Shown here: positions 25,862 through 34,802 of the stretch, one piece after another
How the letters are laid out: each line of letters begins with the position of its first letter
Position numbering within the stretch: the first letter of the stretch is position 1
NCBI RefSeq assembly: GCF_029105185.1
Contig: NZ_JAFMZK010000003.1
Span: 310,001-374,000, forward strand
Length of the DNA: 64,000 nucleotides
Direction: 5' to 3'
DNA from: Aliiroseovarius sp. Z3
Lineage (GTDB): Bacteria > Pseudomonadota > Alphaproteobacteria > Rhodobacterales > Rhodobacteraceae
Notes under the pieces: model-generated
What the model was told of the DNA's origin: nothing
Seen by the model: only the letters and a program-made list of their open reading frames with translations
Databases searched by the model: none
Program-made: the position numbers and the translations under genes

Positions 25862-27448
25862 CTAGTATCCAATCGCACAACCGTCTTTTCGGGGATCGGA
25901 CGCCCCGATCAGAATGCCACGTTCATGATCAATGCGTATCGCCTGCGCGCCTCCGATGGGTGTTTCGGACAGATTGATGTCGTGGCCCATATCGGCCAAT
26001 TGCCTTCGCACATCAGAACGGTAGCCACGTTCCAGCCGCAAAACCCCCTGGTCTGCAAAGCTGCGGGGGGCGTCAATGGCGGTTTGCGCATCCATCCCAA
26101 AATCCACCATGTTGCTTAGGAAACGCACATGGCCGTTCGGTTGATACGCCCCACCCATGACACCAAACGGCATTGTGACCTTACCGTTTTTGCACAGCAT
26201 TCCGGGAATGATCGTGTGCATTGGGCGCTTGTTGCCGCCGGCCTCGTTCGGGTGCCCTTCGATCAGGTTGAAACCGGCCCCACGGTTTTGAAACAGGATA
26301 CCGAATTTGTCCGACGCCAACCCTGACCCGAACGAATGGAAGATCGAATAGATCAGGGAAACCGCCATACGGTCACGATCTACCACGGTCAGATAAACAG
26401 TGTCGCGATGCACGGCTTCGCTGATCTGCGTTGCCGACGGCATAGCCCGACGCGGGTCGATCAGCGCCGCCAGTTTTTCGGCGGTGGAGAGCGCCAGCAT
26501 ATGGTCCAACCGCGCGGTTTCGTCCGGGTCGGCGATGATCCGGTTGCGGGCGTCATAGGCGAGCTTGGTGGCTTCCGCTTCGATGTGGGCGCGATCCGCC
26601 CCCAGTGGGTCAAGCTTGGTAAGGTCAAAATGCGACAGGATGTTTGCCAACAAGATGGCGGTCGCCCCCTGCCCATTGGGTGGATGCTCGATCAGGTCAA
26701 CACCCTTGTAAGTGCCAGAAATCGCGCGGGTATAGAACGCGTGCGGCTTTGCGAAATCCTCTAATTCGTGCGAGCCGCCCAAGGCTTTCAGGCTGGCAAC
26801 CATATCTTCGGCCACGTCGCCTTCGTAAAAGCCGGCGCGGCCGTGTTTGGCGATGGCACGAAGGGCTTTTGCCAGCATGGGCGCGCGGAAGACATCGCCG
26901 ACCTGTGGTGCGGTTGCATTTCGAAGGTAGAAATCGCGCGCTATACCGGAAATCAACGCGTCCCGTTCGGCGATCCTCCAATCCAACGCGACACGGGGTG
27001 CAACTGGGACCCCGGTTTCGGCATAATGAATGGCGGGGGCGAGTGTTTCGGCCAGCGACAAGCGACCCCAGTCTTCGGACAGGGTGCAGAACGCGTCAAC
27101 CGCACCGGGGATCGTTACGGCATGGACTGACCTTTCCGGGATCTTGGTCAAGCCGCGGTCGCGCAACATGTGCGAAGAAAGATTTGCCGGCGCACGACCG
27201 GATCCGTTCAAGGCGATAATGTCCGACTGACCGGGCGCATCGAGCAGAACGAAACAATCACCACCGATCCCGGTCATCTGCGGCTCGCAAATACCCAGCA
27301 AAACCGCCGCGGCAATCGCTGCGTCCACCGCATTGCCACCTTTGTTCAGAACGCTCACCGCGACCTGTGCCGCCAAAGGGTGGGACGTTGCACACATACC
27401 GTTCGCGGCAAAAACCGGTGATCGTCCGGGCTGGTGAAAGTCTCGCAT
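25862..27448 (-). CDS. Gamma-glutamyltransferase family protein
   Basis: A 528-residue Ntn-hydrolase proenzyme of the gamma-glutamyltranspeptidase family, which would cleave itself into two subunits and act on gamma-glutamyl compounds or, in some members, acyl amides. ATSHPLAAQVAVSVLNKGGNAVDAAIAA opens the large subunit. The nucleophile Thr350 is in RDTVYLTVVD, followed by the small subunit with GGNKRPMHTI in place of the usual GKRPLSSM oxyanion segment. No signal peptide is visible, unlike periplasmic GGT, suggesting a cytosolic branch. Start 27448 has GAGGG just upstream. Confidence 0.87.
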   Translation of the reverse strand: MRDFHQPGRSPVFAANGMCATSHPLAAQVAVSVLNKGGNAVDAAIAAAVLLGICEPQMTGIGGDCFVLLDAPGQSDIIALNGSGRAPANLSSHMLRDRGLTKIPERSVHAVTIPGAVDAFCTLSEDWGRLSLAETLAPAIHYAETGVPVAPRVALDWRIAERDALISGIARDFYLRNATAPQVGDVFRAPMLAKALRAIAKHGRAGFYEGDVAEDMVASLKALGGSHELEDFAKPHAFYTRAISGTYKGVDLIEHPPNGQGATAILLANILSHFDLTKLDPLGADRAHIEAEATKLAYDARNRIIADPDETARLDHMLALSTAEKLAALIDPRRAMPSATQISEAVHRDTVYLTVVDRDRMAVSLIYSIFHSFGSGLASDKFGILFQNRGAGFNLIEGHPNEAGGNKRPMHTIIPGMLCKNGKVTMPFGVMGGAYQPNGHVRFLSNMVDFGMDAQTAIDAPRSFADQGVLRLERGYRSDVRRQLADMGHDINLSETPIGGAQAIRIDHERGILIGASDPRKDGCAIGY

Positions 27449-27563
27449 GATCCCTCTCAAGCTCGCGTGTGCGAAGATTAGGAGGTGATATGGCACTTGC
27501 CAAGACGTGGATTGGGCCCATCGGTTGGGATGCCGGGTCTGGCTTGGGCAAAGGAGCGATGGG

Positions 27564-28046
27564 TCAGCTTATCCGCGTGTCGGCAAGGGCGATCGAGAAG
27601 TCCAGCCTGTTCCTGACGTCGCTGCGAACATAATGCAGATCTTTCGTCAGATCTCGGATCAGTGACCAACCAAAGCCGCCTTCGGGCAGGTCTTCGACCG
27701 GGCCAGCCAGTGTGTGACTTGGGTGCGCTGGCAGGTTGCCTTTTGGAAATGGCACCCCATCGTCAAGAACCGTGAAATTCAGGCTGTCCGACATGCGTTT
27801 CACCCGCAGCTCGATGACGCCTTTCTTGTGGTGGGCATAAGCATGCTCCACCACATTGTTCAGGACTTCGGCCAATACAATTTCGATAATACCTTGCTCA
27901 TCAACCGTCAGGTTCAGGCGGGCAAGGCCCGTCATTGACGCTTGCAGCGCCTGGCGCACGGCCATTGGGCGGGCGGGAAAGACCAGCTTCATCTCGTCCG
28001 TTGTCGGCGAAAGCGCCGATTTATGTCGTTGATCGGCCTGCCCCAT
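27564..28046 (-). CDS. RsbW-like anti-sigma factor / serine kinase
   Basis: A GHKL-fold ATP-binding protein of about 160 residues of the RsbW/SpoIIAB class. The N-box is EVLNNVVEHAY, the G1 region LDDGVPFP, and the second glycine motif GGFGWSLIRDL. Such proteins phosphorylate an STAS antagonist and otherwise hold a sigma factor or another partner. The STAS partner lies immediately upstream, 13 bases away. The start is uncertain: an ATG at 28070 would overlap the STAS gene; 28046 gives a product matching the family length. No sigma factor or PP2C phosphatase gene is nearby. Confidence 0.85.
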   Translation of the reverse strand: MGQADQRHKSALSPTTDEMKLVFPARPMAVRQALQASMTGLARLNLTVDEQGIIEIVLAEVLNNVVEHAYAHHKKGVIELRVKRMSDSLNFTVLDDGVPFPKGNLPAHPSHTLAGPVEDLPEGGFGWSLIRDLTKDLHYVRSDVRNRLDFSIALADTRIS

Positions 28047-28059
28047 GAAGCAAAGCGCC

Positions 28060-28407
28060 TTAGCCAACATCTGCGACAGGGCCGCCCAAGGCGATATCAA
28101 TGGCGGGGTGGATCGTGAACACCGTATCCATGCGGGTCAGTTTGAACACCTTTTGCACGGTTCCCGACAAACCTGCCAATTCAAACGATTTATCCGGGCC
28201 GACTTGCTTCAATGCAGCAACGATTGCGCCAAGCCCGCTTGAATCGATGAAATCGACCTGTGTCATGTCCACAATAACGCGGTTCGGTCCACCATCGGTC
28301 AGTTCGCGCATGCGATCTTTGAAGCTGATGGCAATCGCGGCGTCAATTCTGTGTTCACCAACAGTGATCACCCGCGCTTCGGCCGTATCAGTATGAGCAA
28401 GTTCCAA
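28060..28407 (-). CDS. STAS-domain anti-sigma-factor antagonist (RsbV-like)
   Basis: A 115-residue single STAS domain. The phosphorylatable serine lies in VDFIDSSGLGAI (Ser56 or Ser57), as in SpoIIAA/RsbV. Unphosphorylated it should bind the kinase encoded downstream and release that kinase's partner. The two genes form a minimal partner-switching module, divergent from the thiolase gene with 101 bases between the starts. Confidence 0.9.
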   Translation of the reverse strand: MELAHTDTAEARVITVGEHRIDAAIAISFKDRMRELTDGGPNRVIVDMTQVDFIDSSGLGAIVAALKQVGPDKSFELAGLSGTVQKVFKLTRMDTVFTIHPAIDIALGGPVADVG

Positions 28408-28508
28408 CTGTGTTCTCCTTCCCGAGATTGGTAGAACTACAGTCTAGACGGCGATCGTTACCATTCGGTAAGCGTGGTCAGGAATTTGCATTAGGGATGG
28501 AGTGGACA

Positions 28509-29687
28509 ATGAAGAATGTCGTAATTGCCGGTGCCGCGCGCACGCCGATGGCTGGATTTCAGGGTGCGTTCTCGGGTGTTGCGGCGTCCGAATTGGGGGG
28601 GGCCGCCATCAAGGCCGCATTGGACGATGCCGGTGCCTCGGCCACCCAGGTCCAGGAATTGTTGATGGGTTGCGTCCTGCCAGCCGGGCAGGGACAAGCG
28701 CCCGCGCGACAGGCGGGCTTCGCTGCTGGCCTGGGCAAAGAGGTGCCTGCCACCACGCTGAACAAGATGTGTGGGTCGGGCATGAAGACGACCATGATTG
28801 CCTTCGATCAGGTTGCATTGGGCAGCACTGACATCATGGTGGCTGGCGGTATGGAAAGCATGACCGAAGCACCCTATCTGCTGCCGAAAATGCGCGGTGG
28901 TGCCCGCATCGGACATGGCGCGGTGATTGACCACATGTTTCTGGACGGGCTTGAGGATGCCTATGACAAGGGTCGCCTGATGGGCACCTTTGCCGAAGAC
29001 TGCGCCGAAAGTTTTCAGTTCACCCGCGAGGCGCAGGATGAATATGCGCTAAGATCGCTGTCAAACGCGTTGGACGCGCAAAAGTCCGGCGCATTTGAGG
29101 GCGAAATTGCCGCTGTGACGGTCAAGACCCGCAAAGGTGATGTCGTTGTTGCCGAAGATGAACAGCCCGGCAACGCCCGCCCTGAAAAGATTCCGACGCT
29201 GAAACCTGCCTTTCGCAAGGACGGTACGGTCACACCGGCCAACAGCTCCTCGATTTCGGATGGGGCCGCGGCACTTGTTGTCGCGTCCGAGGACGCGGCC
29301 AAGGCGAACGGTTTGAAAATCCGTGCCCGCATTCTGGGGCATGCCAGCCACGCGCAGGAGCCCAACCTGTTCCCCACCGCCCCGGTACCAGCCGCGAAGA
29401 AGCTGTTGGATCGGTTGGGGTGGACAACCGATGACGTGGATCTGTGGGAGGTGAACGAAGCCTTTGCCGTCGTGCCCATGGCCTTCATGCACGAGTTCGG
29501 CCTGCCGCGCGACAAGGTAAACGTAAACGGCGGGGCCTGTGCGCTGGGCCATCCAATTGGGGCGTCGGGCGCGCGGATCATCGTGACGCTTCTGAACGCG
29601 TTGGAAAAGCGTGGGCTGAAACGCGGTGTTGCCGCGATCTGCATTGGTGGGGGCGAAGGCACCGCTATCGCAATTGAGCGCGCGTGA
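28509..29687 (+). CDS. Acetyl-CoA acetyltransferase (thiolase)
   Basis: A 392-residue thiolase, condensing or cleaving acetoacetyl-CoA or longer 3-ketoacyl-CoA. The acyl-accepting Cys88 is in NKMCGSGMK, the catalytic His in CALGHPIGASG and the second Cys in CIGGGEGTA at the C-terminus. It is single-function and not next to phaB or a 3-hydroxyacyl-CoA dehydrogenase, so the direction (PHB synthesis or degradation of fatty/amino acids) is open. The start at 28509 has GGAG 6 bases upstream; an ATG 12 bases earlier is possible. Confidence 0.93.
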   Translation: MKNVVIAGAARTPMAGFQGAFSGVAASELGGAAIKAALDDAGASATQVQELLMGCVLPAGQGQAPARQAGFAAGLGKEVPATTLNKMCGSGMKTTMIAFDQVALGSTDIMVAGGMESMTEAPYLLPKMRGGARIGHGAVIDHMFLDGLEDAYDKGRLMGTFAEDCAESFQFTREAQDEYALRSLSNALDAQKSGAFEGEIAAVTVKTRKGDVVVAEDEQPGNARPEKIPTLKPAFRKDGTVTPANSSSISDGAAALVVASEDAAKANGLKIRARILGHASHAQEPNLFPTAPVPAAKKLLDRLGWTTDDVDLWEVNEAFAVVPMAFMHEFGLPRDKVNVNGGACALGHPIGASGARIIVTLLNALEKRGLKRGVAAICIGGGEGTAIAIERA

Positions 29688-29706
29688 GTCAGCGATTATA
29701 GACCAA

Positions 29707-29734
29707 GGGGTGCGGTGTTTCCGCGCCCCTTTTT
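29707..29734 (+). terminator. Rho-independent terminator after thiolase
   Basis: GGGGTGCGG (29707-29715) pairs with CCGCGCCCC (29721-29729), with one G-U pair, around a 5-base loop, followed by TTTTT. Confidence 0.88.
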
Positions 29735-29747
29735 CATTGGAGGCCAG

Positions 29748-30203
29748 ATGGCGCACGTCAACTACAAAGACCTGTCACAAGTGATCGCTTCACTGACCGA
29801 AGGCGAGCGGGACGAGATTGCCCTGATGGCCACGCTGGCCTGCGAAGTGCATCACGCCGATGATCGGTTTGACTGGACGGGCTTCTATCGCGTGACACAG
29901 CCTGAACTTCTGAAAATCGGCCCCTATCAAGGGGGTCATGGATGCCTGCAAATCCCGTTCTCGCGTGGTGTGTGCGGCGCGGCGGCCCGCACCGGGAAAG
30001 TGCAACTGGTCCCGGATGTCGAGGCGTTCGAGGGTCATATCGCCTGTGCATCATCGACCCGATCCGAGCTTGTGTTGCCCGTATGGAACCAAAAAGGCGC
30101 GTTGATTGCGGTCTTTGACATCGACAGCGATCAGCCGGATGCGTTCACCCAAGAAGACGCCGATCATCTGACCGACATCCTGAAAGACACGTTCTCAACG
30201 TAA
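29748..30203 (+). CDS. msrC: Free methionine-(R)-sulfoxide reductase, GAF domain
   Basis: A 151-residue GAF-fold enzyme that reduces free L-methionine-(R)-sulfoxide. All three redox cysteines of the fRMsr family are present: Cys66 in GHGCLQIPF, Cys76 in RGVCGAAAR and Cys100 in GHIACASSTRSELVLP, and FDWTGFYRV is the usual N-terminal segment. Cytoplasmic, without signal peptide. The start at 29748 has GGAGG 5 bases upstream, just after the thiolase terminator. Confidence 0.92.
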   Translation: MAHVNYKDLSQVIASLTEGERDEIALMATLACEVHHADDRFDWTGFYRVTQPELLKIGPYQGGHGCLQIPFSRGVCGAAARTGKVQLVPDVEAFEGHIACASSTRSELVLPVWNQKGALIAVFDIDSDQPDAFTQEDADHLTDILKDTFST

Positions 30204-30248
30204 CACCTGTGCAGTTTGTGCTTGCGTCGAATCGTATCTTTGCCCCAT

Positions 30249-30288
30249 CGTGAAATTATTCGTGAAATTATTCGTGAAAATTTCACGA
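30249..30288. promoter_or_regulatory. Tandem 12-base repeats ending in a palindrome, probable operator
   Basis: CGTGAAATTATT occurs at 30249-30260 and 30261-30272, and a third copy beginning CGTGAAAA follows at 30273. The third copy is the left arm of TCGTGAAAATTTCACGA (30272-30288), a perfect odd palindrome. The half site CGTGAAA therefore occurs three times at 12-base intervals plus once inverted, 33 to 72 bases before the XRE-cupin gene start. This layout suggests cooperative binding, most simply by the regulator encoded next to it. Confidence 0.72.
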
Positions 30289-30320
30289 CATGTTTCAATC
30301 CTTGCCTGGGGAAGGTCCGA

Positions 30321-30893
30321 GTGCTGCACAGCGATCCCGTTTCACCACGAAGCCTTGGTGCAGATATTCGCGCGTTGCGCAAATCGCGTGGCATTACGCT
30401 GATCGATCTTGCAGCCGAGTTGGGGCGATCGGTGGGGTGGCTAAGTCAGGTAGAGCGGGATAAATCTGATCCTTCGATCTCTGATCTGCGGGCGGTTGCG
30501 CAGGCATTGGGTGTGCCGATGTCGCTTTTGTTTGCCCATGCCTCGGCCCCAGTGAACGAACAAGGCTATGTTGTGAGAAGCGGGGCGCGTCGCCCGATGG
30601 GCTCGGGTGACGAAGGGCTGATCGAGGAACTTTTGTCACCGGACCTGACCGATGATTTCGAGGTGGTGCATTCCACGTTCAAACCCCGCTCGAAAATGCA
30701 GACCCCGGCGCTGAGGCCCACGCAGGAAGTGGGTTACATGGTGTCGGGAAGGCTCGACCTGACCATTGGGGGGCGCCGTTTCACCGTGGCGCAAGGCGAC
30801 AGCTTTCGCATCAGAAACGAGCTGCACGAATGGGCGAACCCCTATGACGAACCCGCCGTCGCGATCTGGGTGATCGCACCGCCGGTGTATTAA
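30321..30893 (+). CDS. XRE-cupin transcriptional regulator
   Basis: A 190-residue regulator with an N-terminal lambda-repressor-type helix-turn-helix (residues about 12-70; DIRALRKSRGITLIDLAAELGRS) and a C-terminal cupin (about 115-185, with PTQEVGYMVSGRLDLTIGG and GDSFRIRNELHEWANP). This architecture controls many amine and amino-acid catabolic genes in proteobacteria, the cupin sensing the ligand. The start is inferred as GTG at 30321, with GGAAGG 5 bases upstream; earlier in-frame codons run through the operator repeats. It precedes a GFA protein and a dimethylglycine-dehydrogenase-like gene, its likely targets besides itself. Confidence 0.85.
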   Translation: MLHSDPVSPRSLGADIRALRKSRGITLIDLAAELGRSVGWLSQVERDKSDPSISDLRAVAQALGVPMSLLFAHASAPVNEQGYVVRSGARRPMGSGDEGLIEELLSPDLTDDFEVVHSTFKPRSKMQTPALRPTQEVGYMVSGRLDLTIGGRRFTVAQGDSFRIRNELHEWANPYDEPAVAIWVIAPPVY

Positions 30894-30903
30894 GGAGGCC
30901 GCG

Positions 30904-31278
30904 ATGCTGAAGGGAAGTTGCCTGTGTGGCGCGATCAAGTTTGAAACCGCAGCCCCTCCGCAGGGGGTGTCGATGTGCCACTGCGGTCAGTGCCGCAAAC
31001 AATCCGGTGGCGTATGGTCATCCGCCTATGTGCCGGAGCGAGAGTTGCATATCGAAGGCGAAGTGAATTGGTTTGCGTCGAGCGAAACCGCCAAGCGGGG
31101 CAGTTGCGCCACTTGCGGATCGTTCCTGTTCTGGAAAGCCAATGACGAGGACACGATCAGCTTCTCGTTAGGTGCGGTTGACGGGCCAACGGGGCTGACG
31201 CTGGAAAAGCACATCTTTGTCGCGGACAAAGGTGATTATTACGACATCGCGGATGGCGTTCCGCAAAGCGACACCTAA
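30904..31278 (+). CDS. GFA-family zinc protein
   Basis: A 124-residue protein of the GFA (glutathione-dependent formaldehyde-activating/CENP-V) family. Zinc-binding cysteines are Cys6 and Cys8 (CLC), Cys25, Cys27 and Cys30 (CHCGQC), and Cys68 and Cys71 (CATC), the full family set. Founding members were reported to condense formaldehyde with glutathione, though most homologues are uncharacterised. Its place right before an oxidative N-demethylase-like gene makes a link to formaldehyde attractive, but this is inference from context. It starts 10 bases after the regulator stop. Confidence 0.88.
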   Translation: MLKGSCLCGAIKFETAAPPQGVSMCHCGQCRKQSGGVWSSAYVPERELHIEGEVNWFASSETAKRGSCATCGSFLFWKANDEDTISFSLGAVDGPTGLTLEKHIFVADKGDYYDIADGVPQSDT

Positions 31279-31300
31279 CCCTGAAATGACGGAGCTTGCT

Positions 31301-33754
31301 ATGTCTGATTTCCCCACAAAAGCCCGCGTCGTCATCATCGGCGGTGGCGTTGTCGGTGCCTCGTCCCTGTATCATCTGGCCAAGAAGGGCTGGACGGATT
31401 GTGTTCTGCTGGAAAAGAACGAACTGACCGCCGGGTCCACATGGCATGCGGCGGGGAACGTGCCGACCTTCTCGACCTCGTGGGCGGTGATGAACATGCA
31501 GCGCTATTCGACCGAGCTTTATGCGCGGTTGGGGGACGAAGTCGATTACCCGATGAACTATCACGTCACCGGGTCTATCCGACTGGCGCATTCCAAAGAG
31601 CGGATGCAGGAGTTTCAGCGCGCCGCCAGCATGGGCCGTTATCAGGGTATGGATATTGAAATCCTATCGCCCGAGGAAACCAAGGCGCGCTATCCGTTTC
31701 TTGAAACCCACGACATTGTCGGATCGCTGTATGATCCGCATGACGGAGATATCGACCCCGCACAACTGACGCAGGCGCTGGCCAAGGGCGCGCGGGACCT
31801 GGGGGCGAAGATCCTGCGCTTCTGCCCCGCCGAAGGTGTAACGCAGCATGACGACGGCACCTGGACCGTGCACACGCCCAAAGGTGACATCGCCTGTGAT
31901 TACGTCGTCAACGCCGCCGGGTATTACGCGCAGCGTGTGGGCGAATGGTTCAAGCCCTATGGCGGGCGCACTGTGCCGATGATGGTGATGAGCCACCAAT
32001 ATTTGCTGTCCGAAGAAATCCCCGAGATCGAGGTTTACACCAAGGAAACCGGTCGCAAGCTGCCGCTTCTGCGGGACGTCGATGTGTCCTATTACCTGCG
32101 GCAGGAAAAACACGGGTTCAACCTTGGCCCCTATGAGCCGAACTGCAAGGCGCATTGGGATACTGCCGACGACCCGATGCCTGAAGATTTCAGCTTCCAG
32201 CTTTGGAACGATGATCTGGACCGGATCGAAGACATCGTCACGGACGCGATGGAGCGGGTGCCTGCGCTGGGTACGGCAGGTGTCAGCCGCGTGATCAACG
32301 GTCCGATCCCCTATGCGCCTGATGGGCTTCCCCTGATCGGCCCCATGCCCGGCGTGAAAAACGCGTTCGAGGCCTGCGTGTTCACCTTCGGCATTGCCCA
32401 AGGCGGCGGAGCGGGCAAGGTGCTGGCCGAATGGATCGTCGACGGGGCCACCGAATGGGATATGTGGGCCTGTGATCCGCGCCGCTACACCGACTACACC
32501 GACCATGACTACTGCGTGCAAAAGGGGATGGAGGTCTACGGCAACGAATACGCCATGCACTTCCCGCGCCACGAATGGCCTGCGGGGCGCGATAAGAAAC
32601 TGTCACCGCTGCATTCACGCCTGAAAGACGCCGGTGCCGTGTTTGGGGCTTACAACGGATGGGAACGGGCCAATTGGTTCGCCAAGCCGGGTGATGACAC
32701 CTCGCTTGAAGCAACCCATACATGGGGCCGATCCGGCCCGTGGGAGGCGCGCATCCGCGAAGAATGCGAGGCGGTGCGCGATCATTGCGGGATGCTGCCA
32801 ATCACAGGGTTCACGCGGCTGAAGGTCGAAGGGCCGGGTGCGCGTGATTTCGTGGACAGCCTGACCGCCTCGCGCCTTCCGAAAGAAGGGCGTGTCAGCC
32901 TTGCCTATTTCCCTGATGCGCGAGGCCGCTGTCTGACCGAAATGTCGGTCATGGTGCATGGCCCGGACGAGGTGGGATTGATCACGGCGGCGGTGGCCCA
33001 ATGGCACGACGCCGAAATCTTCACGCGACAAGCGCCAGATGGGATTACGGTAACAGATCACACAAAGGACGTGGAATGTCTGTTGGTCACGGGTCCGAAG
33101 TCGCGCGAGATTCTGGACAGGCTGGTTGAAGGCCACGACCTGTCTGCACCCTGGCTTTCGGCAAGTTTCGAAGGCCACGTTGCCGGACAGGAAGCCGCGC
33201 TTTTGCGCGTGTCCTTCGCGGGTGAACTTGGCTGGGAAATCCATGCGGCCCCCGATGCCATGCCCGCGATCTGGGACGCGCTGCTGGCAGAGAATGTCAA
33301 ACCCTTCGGGATGTATGCATTGGATTCGCTGAGGATCGAAAAAGGCTATAAGGCGTGGAAAGGCGATCTTTCGACGGATTATTCCTTGTTGGAACTGGGC
33401 CTTGATCGGTTTGTGCGATTGGATAAGCCACAAAGCTTCCCCGGAAAATCTGCATTGCAGACCGAGGCTGACACAGGGCCGAAGAAGCGATTTGTTACTT
33501 TGACCGTCGAAGCCGGTGACGCAGACGCACCCTATATGTCCTGCATATGGCATGGCGACCAGATCGTCGGTGAAACCACGTCGGGTGCGTGGGGGTATCG
33601 CGTGAATGCCTCGATCGCGCTGGGCATGGTACGGGCCGATCTTGCCGTGCCGGGTACCGAGCTTGAAGTTGAAATCTATGGTGAGCGCCGCAACGCCACC
33701 GTGCAGCCCGATCAACCGCTTTGGGATCCAAACAATGAACGGTTGCGGGCGTGA
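31301..33754 (+). CDS. Dimethylglycine/sarcosine dehydrogenase-like flavoprotein (copy A)
   Basis: An 817-residue fusion enzyme with an N-terminal FAD oxidase (DAO) domain (1-380; GGGVVG at 14-19), an FAO_M linker, and a C-terminal glycine-cleavage T-like (GCV_T) folate-binding domain (about 430-800). TAGSTWHAAG places His49 where mammalian dimethylglycine dehydrogenase binds FAD covalently. Such enzymes oxidatively N-demethylate dimethylglycine, sarcosine or related amines and pass the one-carbon unit to tetrahydrofolate. Exact substrate is not deducible. The start at 31301 has GGAG 8 bases upstream, and the stop overlaps the GlxA-like regulator start (GTGA). Confidence 0.9.
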   Translation: MSDFPTKARVVIIGGGVVGASSLYHLAKKGWTDCVLLEKNELTAGSTWHAAGNVPTFSTSWAVMNMQRYSTELYARLGDEVDYPMNYHVTGSIRLAHSKERMQEFQRAASMGRYQGMDIEILSPEETKARYPFLETHDIVGSLYDPHDGDIDPAQLTQALAKGARDLGAKILRFCPAEGVTQHDDGTWTVHTPKGDIACDYVVNAAGYYAQRVGEWFKPYGGRTVPMMVMSHQYLLSEEIPEIEVYTKETGRKLPLLRDVDVSYYLRQEKHGFNLGPYEPNCKAHWDTADDPMPEDFSFQLWNDDLDRIEDIVTDAMERVPALGTAGVSRVINGPIPYAPDGLPLIGPMPGVKNAFEACVFTFGIAQGGGAGKVLAEWIVDGATEWDMWACDPRRYTDYTDHDYCVQKGMEVYGNEYAMHFPRHEWPAGRDKKLSPLHSRLKDAGAVFGAYNGWERANWFAKPGDDTSLEATHTWGRSGPWEARIREECEAVRDHCGMLPITGFTRLKVEGPGARDFVDSLTASRLPKEGRVSLAYFPDARGRCLTEMSVMVHGPDEVGLITAAVAQWHDAEIFTRQAPDGITVTDHTKDVECLLVTGPKSREILDRLVEGHDLSAPWLSASFEGHVAGQEAALLRVSFAGELGWEIHAAPDAMPAIWDALLAENVKPFGMYALDSLRIEKGYKAWKGDLSTDYSLLELGLDRFVRLDKPQSFPGKSALQTEADTGPKKRFVTLTVEAGDADAPYMSCIWHGDQIVGETTSGAWGYRVNASIALGMVRADLAVPGTELEVEIYGERRNATVQPDQPLWDPNNERLRA

Positions 33755-34713
33755 CGGATGAATTGCGCAAATCGCCCGTTCTGGTCGATATTCTGGTGGC
33801 CAACGGCTTTGTCCTGACCGAGTTCACGGCCATCGTAGAGCTTCTGCGCACCGCAAATCGCGTGACTGCGAAAGAGGCATTTCGCTGGCGCTGGCTGTCC
33901 AAGCGCGGTGGTCCGGTCACCTGCCGCGCGGGCATTACGATCGACACGCACCCGTTTGATGAAAAACATACGGCACAGTATGTTTTTATGCTTGGGAACT
34001 CTGACCCCGATGCGCCCGACCTGTCCCAGCGACGTCTGATCAAAGCCTATCAATGGGCTGGCACCCGCGTCATCCTGCTGTCAGAAGCGGCAAGCCGTTA
34101 TATCGCCGAGACGGGCGAACAGTTGATGAGCCACACCACGCATTGGGAAAACCGTGCGCTTTTGAACGAACGCGGCACGCCCGGAATGGGGTCTTATGCC
34201 TTGGTGGCAGATGATGGGCAGATCACCACAAGTGCCGGGATGGGGGCGACCTATGATCTGGTGCTGGGGATGCTGGGCGGGCATATCAGCGCCGCGGCGG
34301 TGGCGACAGTCACCGACATCTTTCTGCATGAAACCATCCGCACCTCGTCCACGCTTCAGCCCTTCGGCGGCAAGGAACTGTCGCGCAGCGGCAATCGTCC
34401 GATCGACCAATGTATCGAGTTGATGCAGGCCAACCTGGAAGAACCTTTGCGGATATCCGAGCTTGCGGGCTATCTGGATATTTCGGAGCGGTCACTGGAG
34501 CGTCAGTTTCGCAAGCATTTCGGCACGACACCCAACGCTTATTATCGTGAGTTGCGGCTAAACCAAGCCAATACCTTGCTACTGAAAACCTCGATGAGTG
34601 TGCGTGAAGTTGGGCTGGCATGCGGATTTTCCAATGGCTTCTCGTCCCTGTTCGGGCGGCATTTCGGGATTACACCGACCGCCCTAAGGCGCGCGCAGGC
34701 TCCTGCGGGATGA
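33751..34713 (+). CDS. GlxA-family regulator (DJ-1/PfpI fold plus AraC HTH)
   Basis: A 320-residue transcription factor. The N-terminal 190 residues form a class-I glutamine-amidotransferase-like (DJ-1/PfpI) sensing domain and residues about 215-315 an AraC-type double helix-turn-helix (ELAGYLDISERSLERQFRKHFGTTPNAYYRELRLNQA). This architecture includes GbdR, CdhR and ArgR of Pseudomonas, activators of glycine betaine, carnitine and arginine use, which fits the flanking dimethylglycine-dehydrogenase-like genes. GTG start within a GTGA overlap, so it is translated with copy A. It probably activates copy A and/or copy B. Confidence 0.88.
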   Translation: MTDELRKSPVLVDILVANGFVLTEFTAIVELLRTANRVTAKEAFRWRWLSKRGGPVTCRAGITIDTHPFDEKHTAQYVFMLGNSDPDAPDLSQRRLIKAYQWAGTRVILLSEAASRYIAETGEQLMSHTTHWENRALLNERGTPGMGSYALVADDGQITTSAGMGATYDLVLGMLGGHISAAAVATVTDIFLHETIRTSSTLQPFGGKELSRSGNRPIDQCIELMQANLEEPLRISELAGYLDISERSLERQFRKHFGTTPNAYYRELRLNQANTLLLKTSMSVREVGLACGFSNGFSSLFGRHFGITPTALRRAQAPAG

Positions 34714-34802
34714 CAGATTTCCGACAGGCATGACGGATTGAAAGGGTTTTAATCTCGGCGATCATGCAACCGTCAGGCCAAACCCACATGGAGTGAGATG
34801 TT

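Noticed and set aside
30249-30288. CRISPR-like array
   Set aside because: Repeats are 12 bases with no spacers; fits an operator, not CRISPR. No cas genes in the window.
30216-30320. N-terminal extension of the XRE-cupin regulator (REIIREIIREN)
   Set aside because: The repeating peptide is only the translation of the operator repeats; the GTG at 30321 has a proper ribosome site.
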